64,000 nucleotides of DNA. Source: Tricholoma matsutake. Lineage: Eukaryota > Basidiomycota > Agaricomycetes > Agaricales > Tricholomataceae. The notes beneath the pieces were generated by a model, which was given only the letters and a program-made list of their open reading frames with translations, did not search any database and was not told the DNA's origin. Within the stretch, counting starts at the first letter, position 1. Each line of letters opens with the position of its first letter. Positions 33,591 to 43,870 of the stretch are shown in pieces. Position numbers and translations under genes: made by a program. The stretch is taken from contig AP026539.1 of NCBI GenBank assembly GCA_026075535.2, positions 3,348,001 through 3,412,000 of the forward strand, read 5' to 3'.

Positions 33591-34151
33591 AAATATATTT
33601 TGTAGGCACTTTGACAACTTAAGACTTGAAATTTGACTATCCATTAGGGTATATACTCTAAGTGGAGCATCTGGAGTAACCAGAATCTGGTCGGAATAAC
33701 TGGAATAACTGGACTCTGATCGGAATAACTGGACTCTGATCGGAATAACTGGACTCCAGTCAGAATAGGTGGGGAAGGGTAAATTACAGGCTTGTGTTTG
33801 CAGCGAGGGAGGGGGTAGTGTTGCCTTGACCGACTTTTGGCATTGTTGTATATTGAGAATAACTTGATATCATGTGCCTGGACCACTTAGTGTTGAGAGA
33901 GGACCCATCAACTTTTGGGGTCGTGCATCCATGTAAATATTTTGAGAATTTTATAAAATTTATTGGAATTGATATTACCCTTGACTTATTTTTTACTGGT
34001 TGATACAGCAACATCTGACCCATACCCATACCCGAGCATACCCGTGACCACATTATCACTTTGTTACCCATACCCATGTCATGCCTTACCAATGAAGAGG
34101 GGGTATAGTGGGATATTAAGTGTTCTGGGATGTGATGGGTATACTTTCAAC

Positions 34152-34624
34152 TAGGGCAAGGCAGGGGTTACCCTTACCCCTACCCCCTGAACCCCCTACC
34201 CTTATGGGTAGGGGTATGGAAACATATAAGGGTTGCCAAGGGTATGGGAGGGTTTGTCAAGGGTACAAGGGTTTGGCACAAAATCAACATGTTTAGAGCA
34301 AAATTCATTTGAAAAGTGTTGATAACTATTGTATTTACTATTAATATCACATCACATATTAATACCTCTTATTAACATATGAAAGCCATTATCATGTTGG
34401 ACAATCCCAAAATCTGAATTTAATTGATGAAAATCTTGAATATGAGTCTTTGTAGCTGAAAAAATCAAATGATATTCTTACATAAGCATACCCCTGGCAT
34501 ACCCCTGTACCCTTAGTAAGGGTACAGGGGTATGCAAGGGTATGAACTTCCAAACCCCTACCCTTACCCCTCATACCCTTAGCCCAAAAACACAAGGGTA
34601 TACCCCTACCCCTGCCTTGCCTTA
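34152..34624. mobile_element. hAT-type MITE, ACCCCTA-rich
   Basis: 473 bp. Ends TAGGGCAAGGCAGGGG and CCCCTGCCTTGCCTTA are inverted repeats; flanks CTTTCAAC at 34144-34151 and 34625-34632 are a perfect 8-bp target duplication. The interior has AAGGGTACAGGGGTATG-like inverted repeats (34500-34600) and no coding. Confidence 0.9.
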
Positions 34625-34796
34625 CTTTCAACCCATCTTGACACATATTATGTTACATGTAATCTTTAAATTGCCTTTTGGCCAATCAGCAATTTTCTCC
34701 TTCCTCCCTCGCATTTTCCTCAAAATCAACACATTATATTACTTATCTGGCATTGCTGCAGGGGGTCTTCAGACTACTTTTTTTAAATTTGCTTTC

Positions 34797-35000
34797 TTGT
34801 AAGTCTGGCCCCACAGACTCATGACATTACGACAAGTTAATTTACCTATGCCGCCATTACACACTTCCATGGTGCCAGCACACCACACACATTGCCGACA
34901 CAACCACCCTTGCCACCGGTGATAGCATAGCCACCTATGGCACATAAACAACTCACCAACACCAGATATACCAATGTCTGTGTTACAGTGAGTTATGGCC
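34797..35000 (+). repeat. Repeat R, left part (interrupted by Copia-2)
   Basis: It starts GTAAGTCTGGCCCCACAGAC and matches 56596 onward. It continues at 40463 after the Copia-2 insertion. It is rich in CACACCACACACATTGCC units. Confidence 0.8.
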
Positions 35001-35345
35001 TGTTGGAATCACACCGTGAGTCCATAACGCTTTTGATGTGTTTGATGCGTGTGCTATTTTAGCATTCCCTTTGATCCACGTGGTCAGCTCGTGTTTAAGT
35101 TTCCCCTTGTCTCTTTTCCTTTGACACACATCCTTTTGTTATGCATTACATGTATATATATCTTCAGTAGTTTACTTTATCACCTCAGTCACTTATCCAG
35201 AGACTGAGGTGAGCTATATTTACTATACATATTTATTGACGTGTACTTACTCTACTACAACAGTTGTTTATACTAGGTATAGTATGGATTAATACAGTCA
35301 CTTATCCAGAGACTGAGTTGTTTATACTAGGATTCACTTTCTACA
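35001..35345 (+). repeat. Copia-2 5' LTR
   Basis: TGTTGGAATCACACCGTGAG to CACTTTCTACA. It contains a duplicated CAGTCACTTATCCAGAGACT motif (near 35188 and 35297) and a TATATATATC box near 35154. Confidence 0.95.
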
Positions 35346-35360
35346 GGTTATGGGCCATGC
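35346..35360 (+). other. Copia-2 primer-binding site
   Basis: GGTTATGGGCCATGC follows the LTR directly and shares GGTTATGGGCC with Copia-1, matching the initiator tRNA-Met anticodon region. Confidence 0.75.
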
Positions 35361-35555
35361 TCGTCGTCTTTGAACAATGGGAGAAAGTATCCTAGCCACT
35401 CGACATTCTGCTTTGTCATACCTTCTGATCCGTTTCCCCGATCATTTTTGATCTCGGATCAATTCCTTTGTCTTTCATGGACCTGGCTGCTCTACCATTG
35501 CGTCTCTCTCATCTCCCTTTGCACACTCGTCATCCACTGACCTCGGTTTTCTATC

Positions 35556-38500
35556 ATGGGTACCAATACTGTTGATCCCCCATCCATTTCCCCTATCAAA
35601 CTTTCTGTGCAATATACCGGGGAGAAGCTCAACAAACTTAAATCAAATTACAAAGAATGGTGCGAGGAGATTATTATTGCTTTATCATTAAATGGCCTTT
35701 ATGAGTATGTTATGGGCGGAATACCTGAGCCCACTTCTACCGAACTCCGAGCGCTTGCCAACTGGAAGGCAAATTCCTGCCTCGCGTATGCATTTATCGT
35801 GTCCAGCATCTCTCCATCTGAGCATAAATTCCTGGACATTAAAGTAGGCTCTGATGTGAACTGGAAAATTCTCCAGGACTGTCACCAGAAGGAAGGCCCC
35901 ATTCAGCAGGTCCAGCTCTTACAACAAGCACTTTCCATCCAGTGTATGAAGGACACACCACTCCCGGAGATGGCAGAAAAGATTTGCATGTTAATTGAAC
36001 GCGCTTTTGCCATGGGTGATATACAGGCCGATCTTCTTTGTTGCATCGCTCTCCTTAATTCCCTTAGTGATAATTTTCCACATGCTCGCTCCATTATTTC
36101 ACAAGATATTGCCACTTCTTCCCTCTCAGCTCCATATGGCTTGAAGGATATCAAATTATTTCTGGAGAACGAACAATCATTACTTGAGAATGATCAGCGT
36201 GGTGATTCCAAAAACCATGCCGCTTTTACCACACAGTCCAAATCTTCCAAGCTCCCTAACACACCAATCTGCACCAATGCTAACTGTGGGAAACTTGGCC
36301 ACATGAAACAATATTGCATTAAACCTGGCGGTGGTATGGCTGGGAAATCACTCGAGGAGTCGATCGCTGCTTGCAGGGCTGCCCATGAGAAGAAATCCTT
36401 ACCGGCTGGCACTACAAGGGTTCCTATTACCGTGAAGGACATTAATGGTCGTGCCTTCACTGTCATGGTCGACCCCGATATTCCTACCCCACCTGCACCG
36501 GAATTTGCCAGGCTTGCTCACGACCCACTGCCTTTATACCCTTCGGACGCACTGGAATATGAAGGATGGGTTGCTGTGGAGGAGGAGCTCACCACTACAG
36601 TGGACTGGAAACACCATACATCACCCATCCCTGACAATGCGCTCACTGTGGAACCCCTTTCACAGACTTGTCGCTCACGCATCACCTTAGACGCTCTCCC
36701 CTTTATTATTGACTCTGGGGCTACAGTACATATATCCCCTGACAAGTCTGACTTCCTCACCTTACGACCCATTTCACCTCGCTCTGTCAGAGGTGTCGGC
36801 GGTTCATCTATTGATGCTGTCAGTGTTGGTGATATACAGCTAAGAATAGCCCAGGGTGCATCAATTATTTCATGTAATGCCCTCTACATCCCAAAATCGG
36901 CAGTTCGGCTGATCTCAGTGGGCATGCTGGCCGATGACTCTAATGCTGTCACACATTTTGACAGTAACACATGCTGGTTCACTGATAAATCCTCCGGGGC
37001 CTTCATAGCTTGTGGATTGTGCATATCTAGAAAGCTTTACATGCTCAACATTGCATCGGCCCAGGCTGATCACGTGCTAATGGTTCACAAGACCCCTACT
37101 CTCGAGACATGGCATCGTCGTCTTGGTCACGCAAATTACCAGGCACTCTGGGATATGGCGAAGAAGGGCGCTTTCACTGGTGCGCCGCTCGCTTCATTGC
37201 AAAGATTACCTAAATGTGATTCCTGTGTCCTTGGCAAGCAGACCAAGTCTCCAGTCCCCAAGAAACATCAGGAGGGACCAGGCCATAAGGCAACAAGGAA
37301 GCTGGAAAAGGTGTGGGTGGATCTATCTGGACCACATTCAGTAACGTCGTGTGCGGGGAACCGTTATATCATGGATATAGTAGACAACTACACCTCATTC
37401 CCATGGTCTATACCATTGCAAAATAAAGATGATGCTTTCATGGAACTTAAAGCTTGGGAACTTGCCTGGGAGAATGAAACCGGCCTCAAAGTCAGGACCT
37501 ATATCACCGATAACGGTGAACTTAAATCACACAAAATGAAGGAGTGGTTGAAGACTCGTGGTATTGATCAGCGTTTCACGGCACCTCACACCTCGGCTCA
37601 CATAGGCCATGTTGAGCAAATGCATAGGACGCTTATGGCTAAAGTGCACACTATGCAAATATATGCTGGTCTGCCAGCTTATTTGTGGGACGAGTTCTAC
37701 CTCACAGCTGCCCACTTGCATGCCAAGACTATGACCCATTCACTAGCAAGCCTAACACCTTGGGAATTATGGTACGAGAGAAAACCTGATTATTCTTATC
37801 TTCGGGAGATAGGTTGCAGGGCATTTGTGCTTATCCCAGGAAAGGATAATCCCAAGATACTTGAACAATCCATCGAATGTGTCTTGATAGGCTACGAGCC
37901 AAAATCAAAAGCATATCGCTGTTATAACTGCGCAATGCATAAGGTTCATATTTCATATCATGTCTGCTTTCTTGAGAGCCATGAAGGCTATTCACCACCT
38001 TCAATCAATGAATTAGGGGAGGATGATAATATTGGGTCCAGTGGTAGTCTACCCACATTCCTTGGTCCTATTTTACAGCAAGACGATGATGTTGAGTCTT
38101 CTCATGAATTCACTCTCCCTGATGTGCCCTCTAATAGTTTCACGACACCACCACCGCCACCCATCGCCCAGCCTATTCGTCGATCTACCCATGTTCTAAT
38201 ACCCACAGACAAAAACCCCAATGGTGGCCCTGATATTACTAGAACAGCGGCTGCAGTGCAAGAATCCTTGGAGAGCGCTGCGCGTGTAAAGGAGGCACGG
38301 CGGGAGCGTCGGGCTGCTATTGTGGCTGCATGATCAGACCACATTACGGATCAATCCTCCAATCATGATCATGATGTCATGGAAGAACTCCAACAATCAT
38401 TTCATAATCTTGATTTGGGTGATCAAGCGCATCAATTTCAGGCCCTGATCTCGGAAATGGTAGATTTTGATCCGGAGTCACTTCAATTTGAGGATGAGCC

Positions 38501-40068
38501 AAAAACATGGGATGAAGCCAGAAGATCTGTTGATGCAATGCGATGGGAGCGTGGATATCTGGAGGAATTGAACTCATTGAAAGAAATGGGGGTATACAAA
38601 CTAATACCTAGGTCAGAGGTTCCACTAGGGAAACATATTAGGCATGGGAGACCGATTTTCCACATTAAGTGCAATGAGGCGGGTACCCCTATTAAATGGA
38701 AGGTATGCCTAGTCTTCAGAGGAAATGAACAAATTTATGGCAGGGACTACACCAAAACTACCTCACCGACTGCGCGCATGGAATCATGGTGGATTCTCTT
38801 ACACATAGCCGCCTCACTTGGCTGGGACGCACAACAGGTCGACATAAAGACGGCCTTTCTTTATAGCTTACTTCCGGATGATGAAATTCAATATATGCAG
38901 CAGCCTGCTGGTTTCGAGGAGCAGGGCAAGGAGGACTGGGTTTGGCAACTACAGTGCGGCTTATATGGTATGAAACAGAGTGGGCGCATTTGGAATCAGA
39001 CCCTTAATGTGCAGATGCTAAATTGGGGATTCACCCGCCTCTTGTGCAAGTCCTGTATCTATTACTGTAAAACTGACACTGGTACAATTATCGCTGCTGT
39101 CCATGTCAATGACTATTTAACCATCGCCGACTCCAAGGACAAAAATGAGCGCTTCAAGAACCAGATGTGCAAAGTATGGACTATCTCTGAATTGGGGACG
39201 GCACGTTATATTATGGGTATTGCTGTCTCATGGGACTGAGACATGTGTACTGTTGCACTTTCACAGACCGCTCTTATTGACAAAATAGTGGAACAGTTTG
39301 GTCAGAAAGAAGCACACCCCATTTGTGCCCCATTGGACCCTGGTTCGAAACTACGGCGCTCCAATCTGCAATGTATGTCCCAGGATGCCAGGAATGCCCT
39401 GGCCAAGCTTCCCTACCGCTCTCTTGTCGGATGCTTATTGTACTTGGCAATATCTACGCGTCCTGACATTTCTTATGCAGTACAACAGCTCTCTCAATAC
39501 CTTGATTCATACTCCTTAGAACACTGGAGTGCTGCTATATGGCTAGTACATTATCTAAAGGGAACTAGGGACTTGAAGCTTTATCTGGGCAGACAGAACC
39601 CCATTCTCCTGCACGCCTATAGTGACTCCGACTGGGCTAATTGCCATGACACTCGTTGCAGCGTTGGGGGATACATGTGCTCTCTTGGCTCAGGCACAGT
39701 GTCTTGGGCAGCATGTAAACAGAAGGTAGTGGCAGCTTCCACCTGTGAAGCAGAATACATAGCAGTGTTTGAGACCGCAAAGGAATGCGTCTGGTTGCGT
39801 ACGCTACTACGCGCTATTGATTTTCATCAAAACTTGCCTACTACCATCCTCTGCGACAACAACACTATGAAGACATTATCCGAGGACCCATTACTTCATT
39901 CACACGTTAAGCACATCAACATCAAATATCATTTCCTACACGAGCGTGTACAGTTGGGCGACCTAGCTATACTTACATCCACACCCATGACAATGTAGCC
40001 AACATGTTTACTAAAGCCCTGGAACCTAAACATTTCTCCGTCCTTTGTGCATCTCTTGGCCTTTGTTA
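35556..40068 (+). pseudogene. gag-pol: Copia-2 gag-pol
   Basis: A 925-codon open frame (35556-38333) starts with ATG (MGTNTVDPPSISPIKLSV). Gag occupies about residues 1-230; zinc knuckle CTNANCGKLGHMKQYC is near 36270-36317; protease FIIDSGATVHISPD near 36702. Integrase has the WHRRLGH...CDSCVLGK zinc part (37109-37240), then VDLSGP, TDNGE and HVEQMHRTL for the DDE core (37315-37635). After one TGA at 38331 the same frame continues with RT (38379-39239; VDIKTAFLYSLLPDDEIQY, GLYGMKQSG, HVND) and, after TGA 39237, RNase H (39243-39998; DSDWANCHDTRCSVGGYMCS, STCEAEYIAVFE). A one-base shift near 39965 precedes the end (ANMFTKALEPKHFS). The AAT codon at 39108-39110 replaces the second catalytic-box Asp. 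Confidence 0.93.
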
Positions 40069-40112
40069 GTGGGATTCCATGCGAGGAGGAGTGTAATCAC
40101 GGTGAGGAGGAG

Positions 40113-40457
40113 TGTTGGAATCACACCGTGAGTCCATAACGCTTTTGATGTGTTTGATGCGTGTGCTATTTTAGCATTCCCTTTGATCTGCATGGTCGGC
40201 TCGTGTTTAAGTTTCCCCTTGTCTCTTTTCCTTTGACACACATCCTTTTGTTACGCATTACATGTATATATATCTTCAGTAGTTTACTTTATCACCTCAG
40301 TCACTTATCCAGAGACTGAGGTGAGCTATATCTACTATACATATTTATTGATGCGTACTTACTCTACTACAACAGTTGTTTATACTAGGTATAGTACAGA
40401 TTAATACAGTCACTTATCCAGAGACTGAGTTGTTTATACTAGGATTCACTTTCTACA
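40113..40457 (+). repeat. Copia-2 3' LTR
   Basis: 345 bp, TGTTGGAATC to TTTCTACA, preceded by the purine tract GGTGAGGAGGAG. Confidence 0.95.
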
Positions 40458-40462
40458 TGGCC

Positions 40463-40915
40463 ACCCTATGCTGCTAACACACTCCCACGGCACCGACACA
40501 GCCACACACATCGCCGACACAATCACCCTCGCGGCCGGCACAGCCACTGGCAAATACAACAACAACAACTGGCAACATGCATCCTGGCAACAGCACCATA
40601 CATCCTTATTACTCTTCTATCCACATCCAGCAGTGCAGACATTATCCTATTGATGCAGTACCTTCCTATTATGTGACTATGCCCGATGCAGCCTTTCCAA
40701 CTCACACACTACACTTGATGTGGCCTTTTACTTACATGGTCGATCTTTTTCTTATATATTACTTATTTTTTATTCCTTAACCTTCGTTCCTACTTCCATG
40801 CAATGAAGGTATAGTAACTTATGGTTCCTACTTCCATGCAACAAAGATAATTTGATCCTGTCTTTTAGTAAACCCAAGTCTAGTGTAGGCTGCCAAACTC
40901 AGCATCCTTCCATTT
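40463..40915 (+). repeat. Repeat R, right part
   Basis: It matches 57074-57555: ACACACATCGCCGACACAATC, then CATACATCCTTATTACTCTT, ending AACTCAGCATCCTTCCA. No coding. The sequence from here to about 41180 is unassigned. Confidence 0.75.
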
Positions 40916-41179
40916 CTAACCCTTAGTTTTTGATTGGATTTCTGGTCCCAGTCTTGAATTTCAAAAAATGAGACTGAAGACCCCCTGCAGAGTCAATATT
41001 TAAGTCGATCTGGCTACAAATCTGACCCAAAAAAGGGCCAATGCCCACAAAAAGTTGATTTTCCATGAAACTCAAGAAATTAGCAGTGAAACAACAAGTA
41101 CAAACAACTCACGGCCCAAAGGGGCAGTGCGCCTCTCCACGTTCAGTAACTCAATAACTCAGTTGCACGATTGTGGCAA

Positions 41180-43170
41180 CCGCGATCATGTTGATCGAGC
41201 GCTTCATTGCCAAACACGTCGAGATTACCAATCTATGTAGGAGAGCTCCACTGGTTGTTAGGAATCGAGATCAGACGCGATCAAGAGAAATGTACAAAGT
41301 ATGTACAATCCATCTCTCCCAATGTTTGTAGATCGACTCCATCCTTCGTCGATACAATCTCCAGGTTCTCAAACCTGTGTCTATCCCCATGGAAACTACC
41401 ATCTACCTGCCGAATTCGCACTCTGAGATGCGTGATGTGCCCTATCACTGGGTGACTTTCCGTAAGGATTTAGAAAAATTTAGAAGAGTTGATAGGACAA
41501 CGGGCTGAGTTCGAACACATTTGGAATCAGTCTTTGTAGATATTTCTAAACCGTAAGCAAACTAAGTACCGAATTTATTAGATGCTGATGGAGGGAGCGG
41601 GAACGGGACGGGATCATGTGTATTCCCAAAACGAGTCTCTGGAACGCAAAAGATAGAGATCCTATCACACCGATCTCATTTAGCGAGGTAGAAATTGTTT
41701 ATAGGTAACTACAGAGGGGTCCTGAGGCCTCTGTAGATCATGCAATCTACAGAGGTTGGTTTTCAGGAACTGAAATGAAATTCGTCCCAATTTGGCTTCG
41801 GCATGGCGGCTGATGGAAGTTTAGAGCGTCGAAACCTCTTTAGATTTTTCTAGATCCTTACGGGAAGTCACCCACTGTGCGTTTGGTGGAATAGAAAAAA
41901 TTGTAGCACTGGGCTGAGTGGGGTAACCTGCCCCATGATCTCTCAGAGGAGTTCCAGGCATTTTTGAGCCCGAGTTATCTTCCGGTTGGTTCTCCATTGA
42001 GTGACAAAGAATGCAATAAAGAGCGACTGTAGTCAAACTGTAGTGATTGTATGGGGAAATGTATGAAGGGAGTACTAATGACCCAAGGTTACAGAACTCT
42101 ACCTAAAATAAGGATGCAGAGCGCCAAACAGGGAGATCCCATCATTCGATCGCGCAAAAAACTGTCTGGAATGAACTACAGGTCCTGAGGCCTTTGTAAA
42201 TCACAAAATCTACAAAGGTCAATTTTCAGGAACGGTAATATATCAAGTTTAAAGCCCGTTTACGCAAGTCCAATAGCAAGCGGTATACCGTGGCGACGCT
42301 TACGCCCTCTACACTGCACCGCGTGCACGTGAGGACTCGCGCTTGAGTCTACAACAGCGCCGCGCGCCCAACCCATTGGGTTGTCAGGGGCGCCGTTTGA
42401 CCTATTCATAATCATGTCCGTGAGAAACGAACGAATACCCTCGCTATGGACGCATCCTGATTTGGATTCGGCATCTCGGCTGATGGTCATTTAGGGGGTT
42501 GAAACCTTCTCTAGATTTTTCTAGATCCTTACGGGAAGTCACCTACTGGCTCGTTGATGTACGCGTCACTTGGAACTCGCCCCGATATTTCGTTCGCCTT
42601 TCAGACTTTCTCCACAAAACCGGGACCAATTCATTGGGACGCTGTAAAGCAGATTTTTCGGTATTTGAAAGGCACGAAGGATCTTTGGTTGTCGATGGCA
42701 GATTGATTGTCGGAATAGAGTGTGGTAGGAACTACTAGGGTGGTGCCGAAAGGTTGTTGGATAAGTGAATCAAGCCAATTTTGCAGCGTGAGTCACCGCC
42801 ACGTAGTCAAATTTCACTCTCGGTTGTTGACAACGAGACGATTTTCCGATGTTAGCACTCCAAGCAACGGCTCCCCCATGAACAATGAATGCGTAAGCCT
42901 ATCGGCCATGCTCCCATCAGTATCAGCATACCCAGCTAAATCAATCTTCGCGTGCCCACCTTCTTGCAAGATCACGCTCAAACGAAACACATCAACATCC
43001 GATTCCATTTCATCCGCTGGGTTATTGAACAAGGTTCTATTCAGTTCATTTGTTGTCCTGACGACATGATTACAGACACGCTAACAAAAGCTCTTCCATC
43101 TGCGAAGTTCAAACATTTAGCTCCGGAACTCGGGCTATCGACAGCTGGAGTGTTGGATATGCAAGCGTGA
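41180..43170 (+). pseudogene. Scrambled Copia pol relic
   Basis: Fragments of a third Copia element are out of order and partly inverted. RT end: GELHWLLGIEIRRDQEK (about 41227-41277, plus). An RT/RNase H connection [15 protein letters not shown] is readable at about 42658-42705 (plus). RNase H IDLAGYADTDGSMADR lies on the minus strand (about 42885-42950). The C-terminal TKHINIRFHFIRWVIEQGSI and LTKALPSAKFKHL lie at 42975-43125 (plus). The stretch 41450-42530 between them is a repeated, hairpin-rich sequence without motifs. CpGs are frequent. The relic ends about 700 bp upstream of the desaturase. Confidence 0.7.
41450..42550. repeat. Duplicated segments with covarying hairpins
   Basis: A sequence with TAGATTTTTCTAGATCCTTACGG and AAGTCACCCACTG occurs at 41837-41878, again at 42509-42548, and inverted at 41450-41485. 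CCTCTGTAGAT/ATCTACAGAGG (41728-41755) forms a perfect 11-bp stem. The second copy (42191-42218) has CCTTTGTAAAT/ATCTACAAAGG. TTCGGCATNNCGGCTGATGG is also present twice (41798, 42468). Confidence 0.65.
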
Positions 43171-43552
43171 CCTCGCCCGAATGTGGTAACACCGATGACC
43201 CACATCGTGCCTCCGTTTCGGATCTTGTCGCGCTACTATGCCATTGTACGTTTGTATCCTCTGTATCTCCGATGCTTTCGTTGAGAGCTTTCTTTTTGTT
43301 CTCTTACTTTAATGTTTGCTACAAGTGCTGTTACGTGGACTCGTCTCCTCAGTCGTTTGGCTACTGCTCGCGCATACAAACACTATTATCAGAACGGTTT
43401 AAGTCGTTACAGGTACAGTACTTGGCACTTCCTACGCCCATTTAATCTTCTGTGTAGCCCGTTTCCTTGTTGTTGCATGAAGTCCCCTCGACGATTTGAC
43501 GGCACACTGGGCTTCGGTCTTGTTTCTTATAGTTAAGCTGATTACATGACAG
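43148..43552 (+). other. Possible Copia relic LTR and desaturase upstream region
   Basis: TGTTGGATATGC begins just after the Copia relic ends (GCTGGAGTGTTGG), a plausible LTR start. No second copy is in the window, so the LTR call is unproven. The sequence is CpG-rich with no convincing reading frame. Confidence 0.35.
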
Positions 43553-43870
43553 GTGAACTCGGGTGAGGTATATTCTGTAAACGTTGCTTTCGTGTTACGC
43601 TTATGGTATTCAGGCCAGACTATTGCTATCGGCGGCTGCTTTTCCCCGAACGTATATCTATATAAGTATGACAAAATTCGACGCGCCACTGACGCGCCTC
43701 ATCGGCGTGATCTCATTAATATTGTCATTGATAGCGTGATGATTTGGTATTTGAAATCAAATGAACCGAGCCAACTACTGCATCCACATGTTTCTGGCCT
43801 GGACAATGGTTATGAGTCGTCCACAGGAGTTGATCCACCGCTCCCTGCTCCTTGAACCCATCCTTCCATC
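43553..43870 (+). promoter_or_regulatory. Presumed desaturase promoter and 5' leader
   Basis: CTATATAAG at 43659-43667 lies about 205 bp upstream of the ATG and is the only clear TATA-like box. The leader ends in TCCTTCCATC before ATG. This is inferred from position; no defined transcription-factor site could be assigned. Confidence 0.4.

Larger units (their letters stand above)
31797..33789. mobile_element. TIR element 2 with outward tRNA-like modules (copy B)
   Basis: Left end GTACTTTACACTCCCCCACCT (from 31799, written here as GTACTTTACACTCCCCC plus ACCT) and right end GGTGGGGAAGGGTAAATTAC are inverted repeats. Flanks GCTTGCAT (31789-31796) and GCTTGTGT (33790-33797) look like an 8-bp duplication with two transitions. 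Its body is the full version of repeat copy A: hairpin, intron-like segment, palindrome array and T-run hairpins. Outward tRNA-like modules lie at 32055-32138 (minus) and 33500-33590 (plus). No open reading frame looks real. Confidence 0.7.
31389..34088. mobile_element. hAT-type non-autonomous element
   Basis: The left end TAGGGCATGACAGGGTTACC (31389) is matched by an inverted right end, GTCATGCCTTA (ending 34088). Flanks CCAATTAA (31381-31388) and CCAATGAA (34089-34096) form an 8-bp duplication with one change. TAG-type ends plus 8-bp duplications are hAT features. It contains hairpin units (31565-31790), then the second TIR/tRNA-like element (31797-33789). No transposase is present. Confidence 0.7.
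35001..40457 (+). mobile_element. Copia-2: nearly intact Ty1/Copia retrotransposon
   Basis: 5457 bp with 345-bp LTRs at both ends, about ten differences by eye, and a perfect target duplication TGGCC (34996-35000, 40458-40462). The uninterrupted site GAGTTATGGCCACCCTACG survives at 57063-57081. CpG dinucleotides are still common, so it is among the youngest elements here. Defects: two in-frame TGA codons, one frameshift near 39965 and an HVND catalytic box. Confidence 0.96.

Noticed and set aside
34152..34624. Interstitial telomere repeat (ACCCCTA/AACCCT-like runs)
   Set aside because: The runs are irregular, occur in inverted order, and are explained by a MITE with an 8-bp target duplication.
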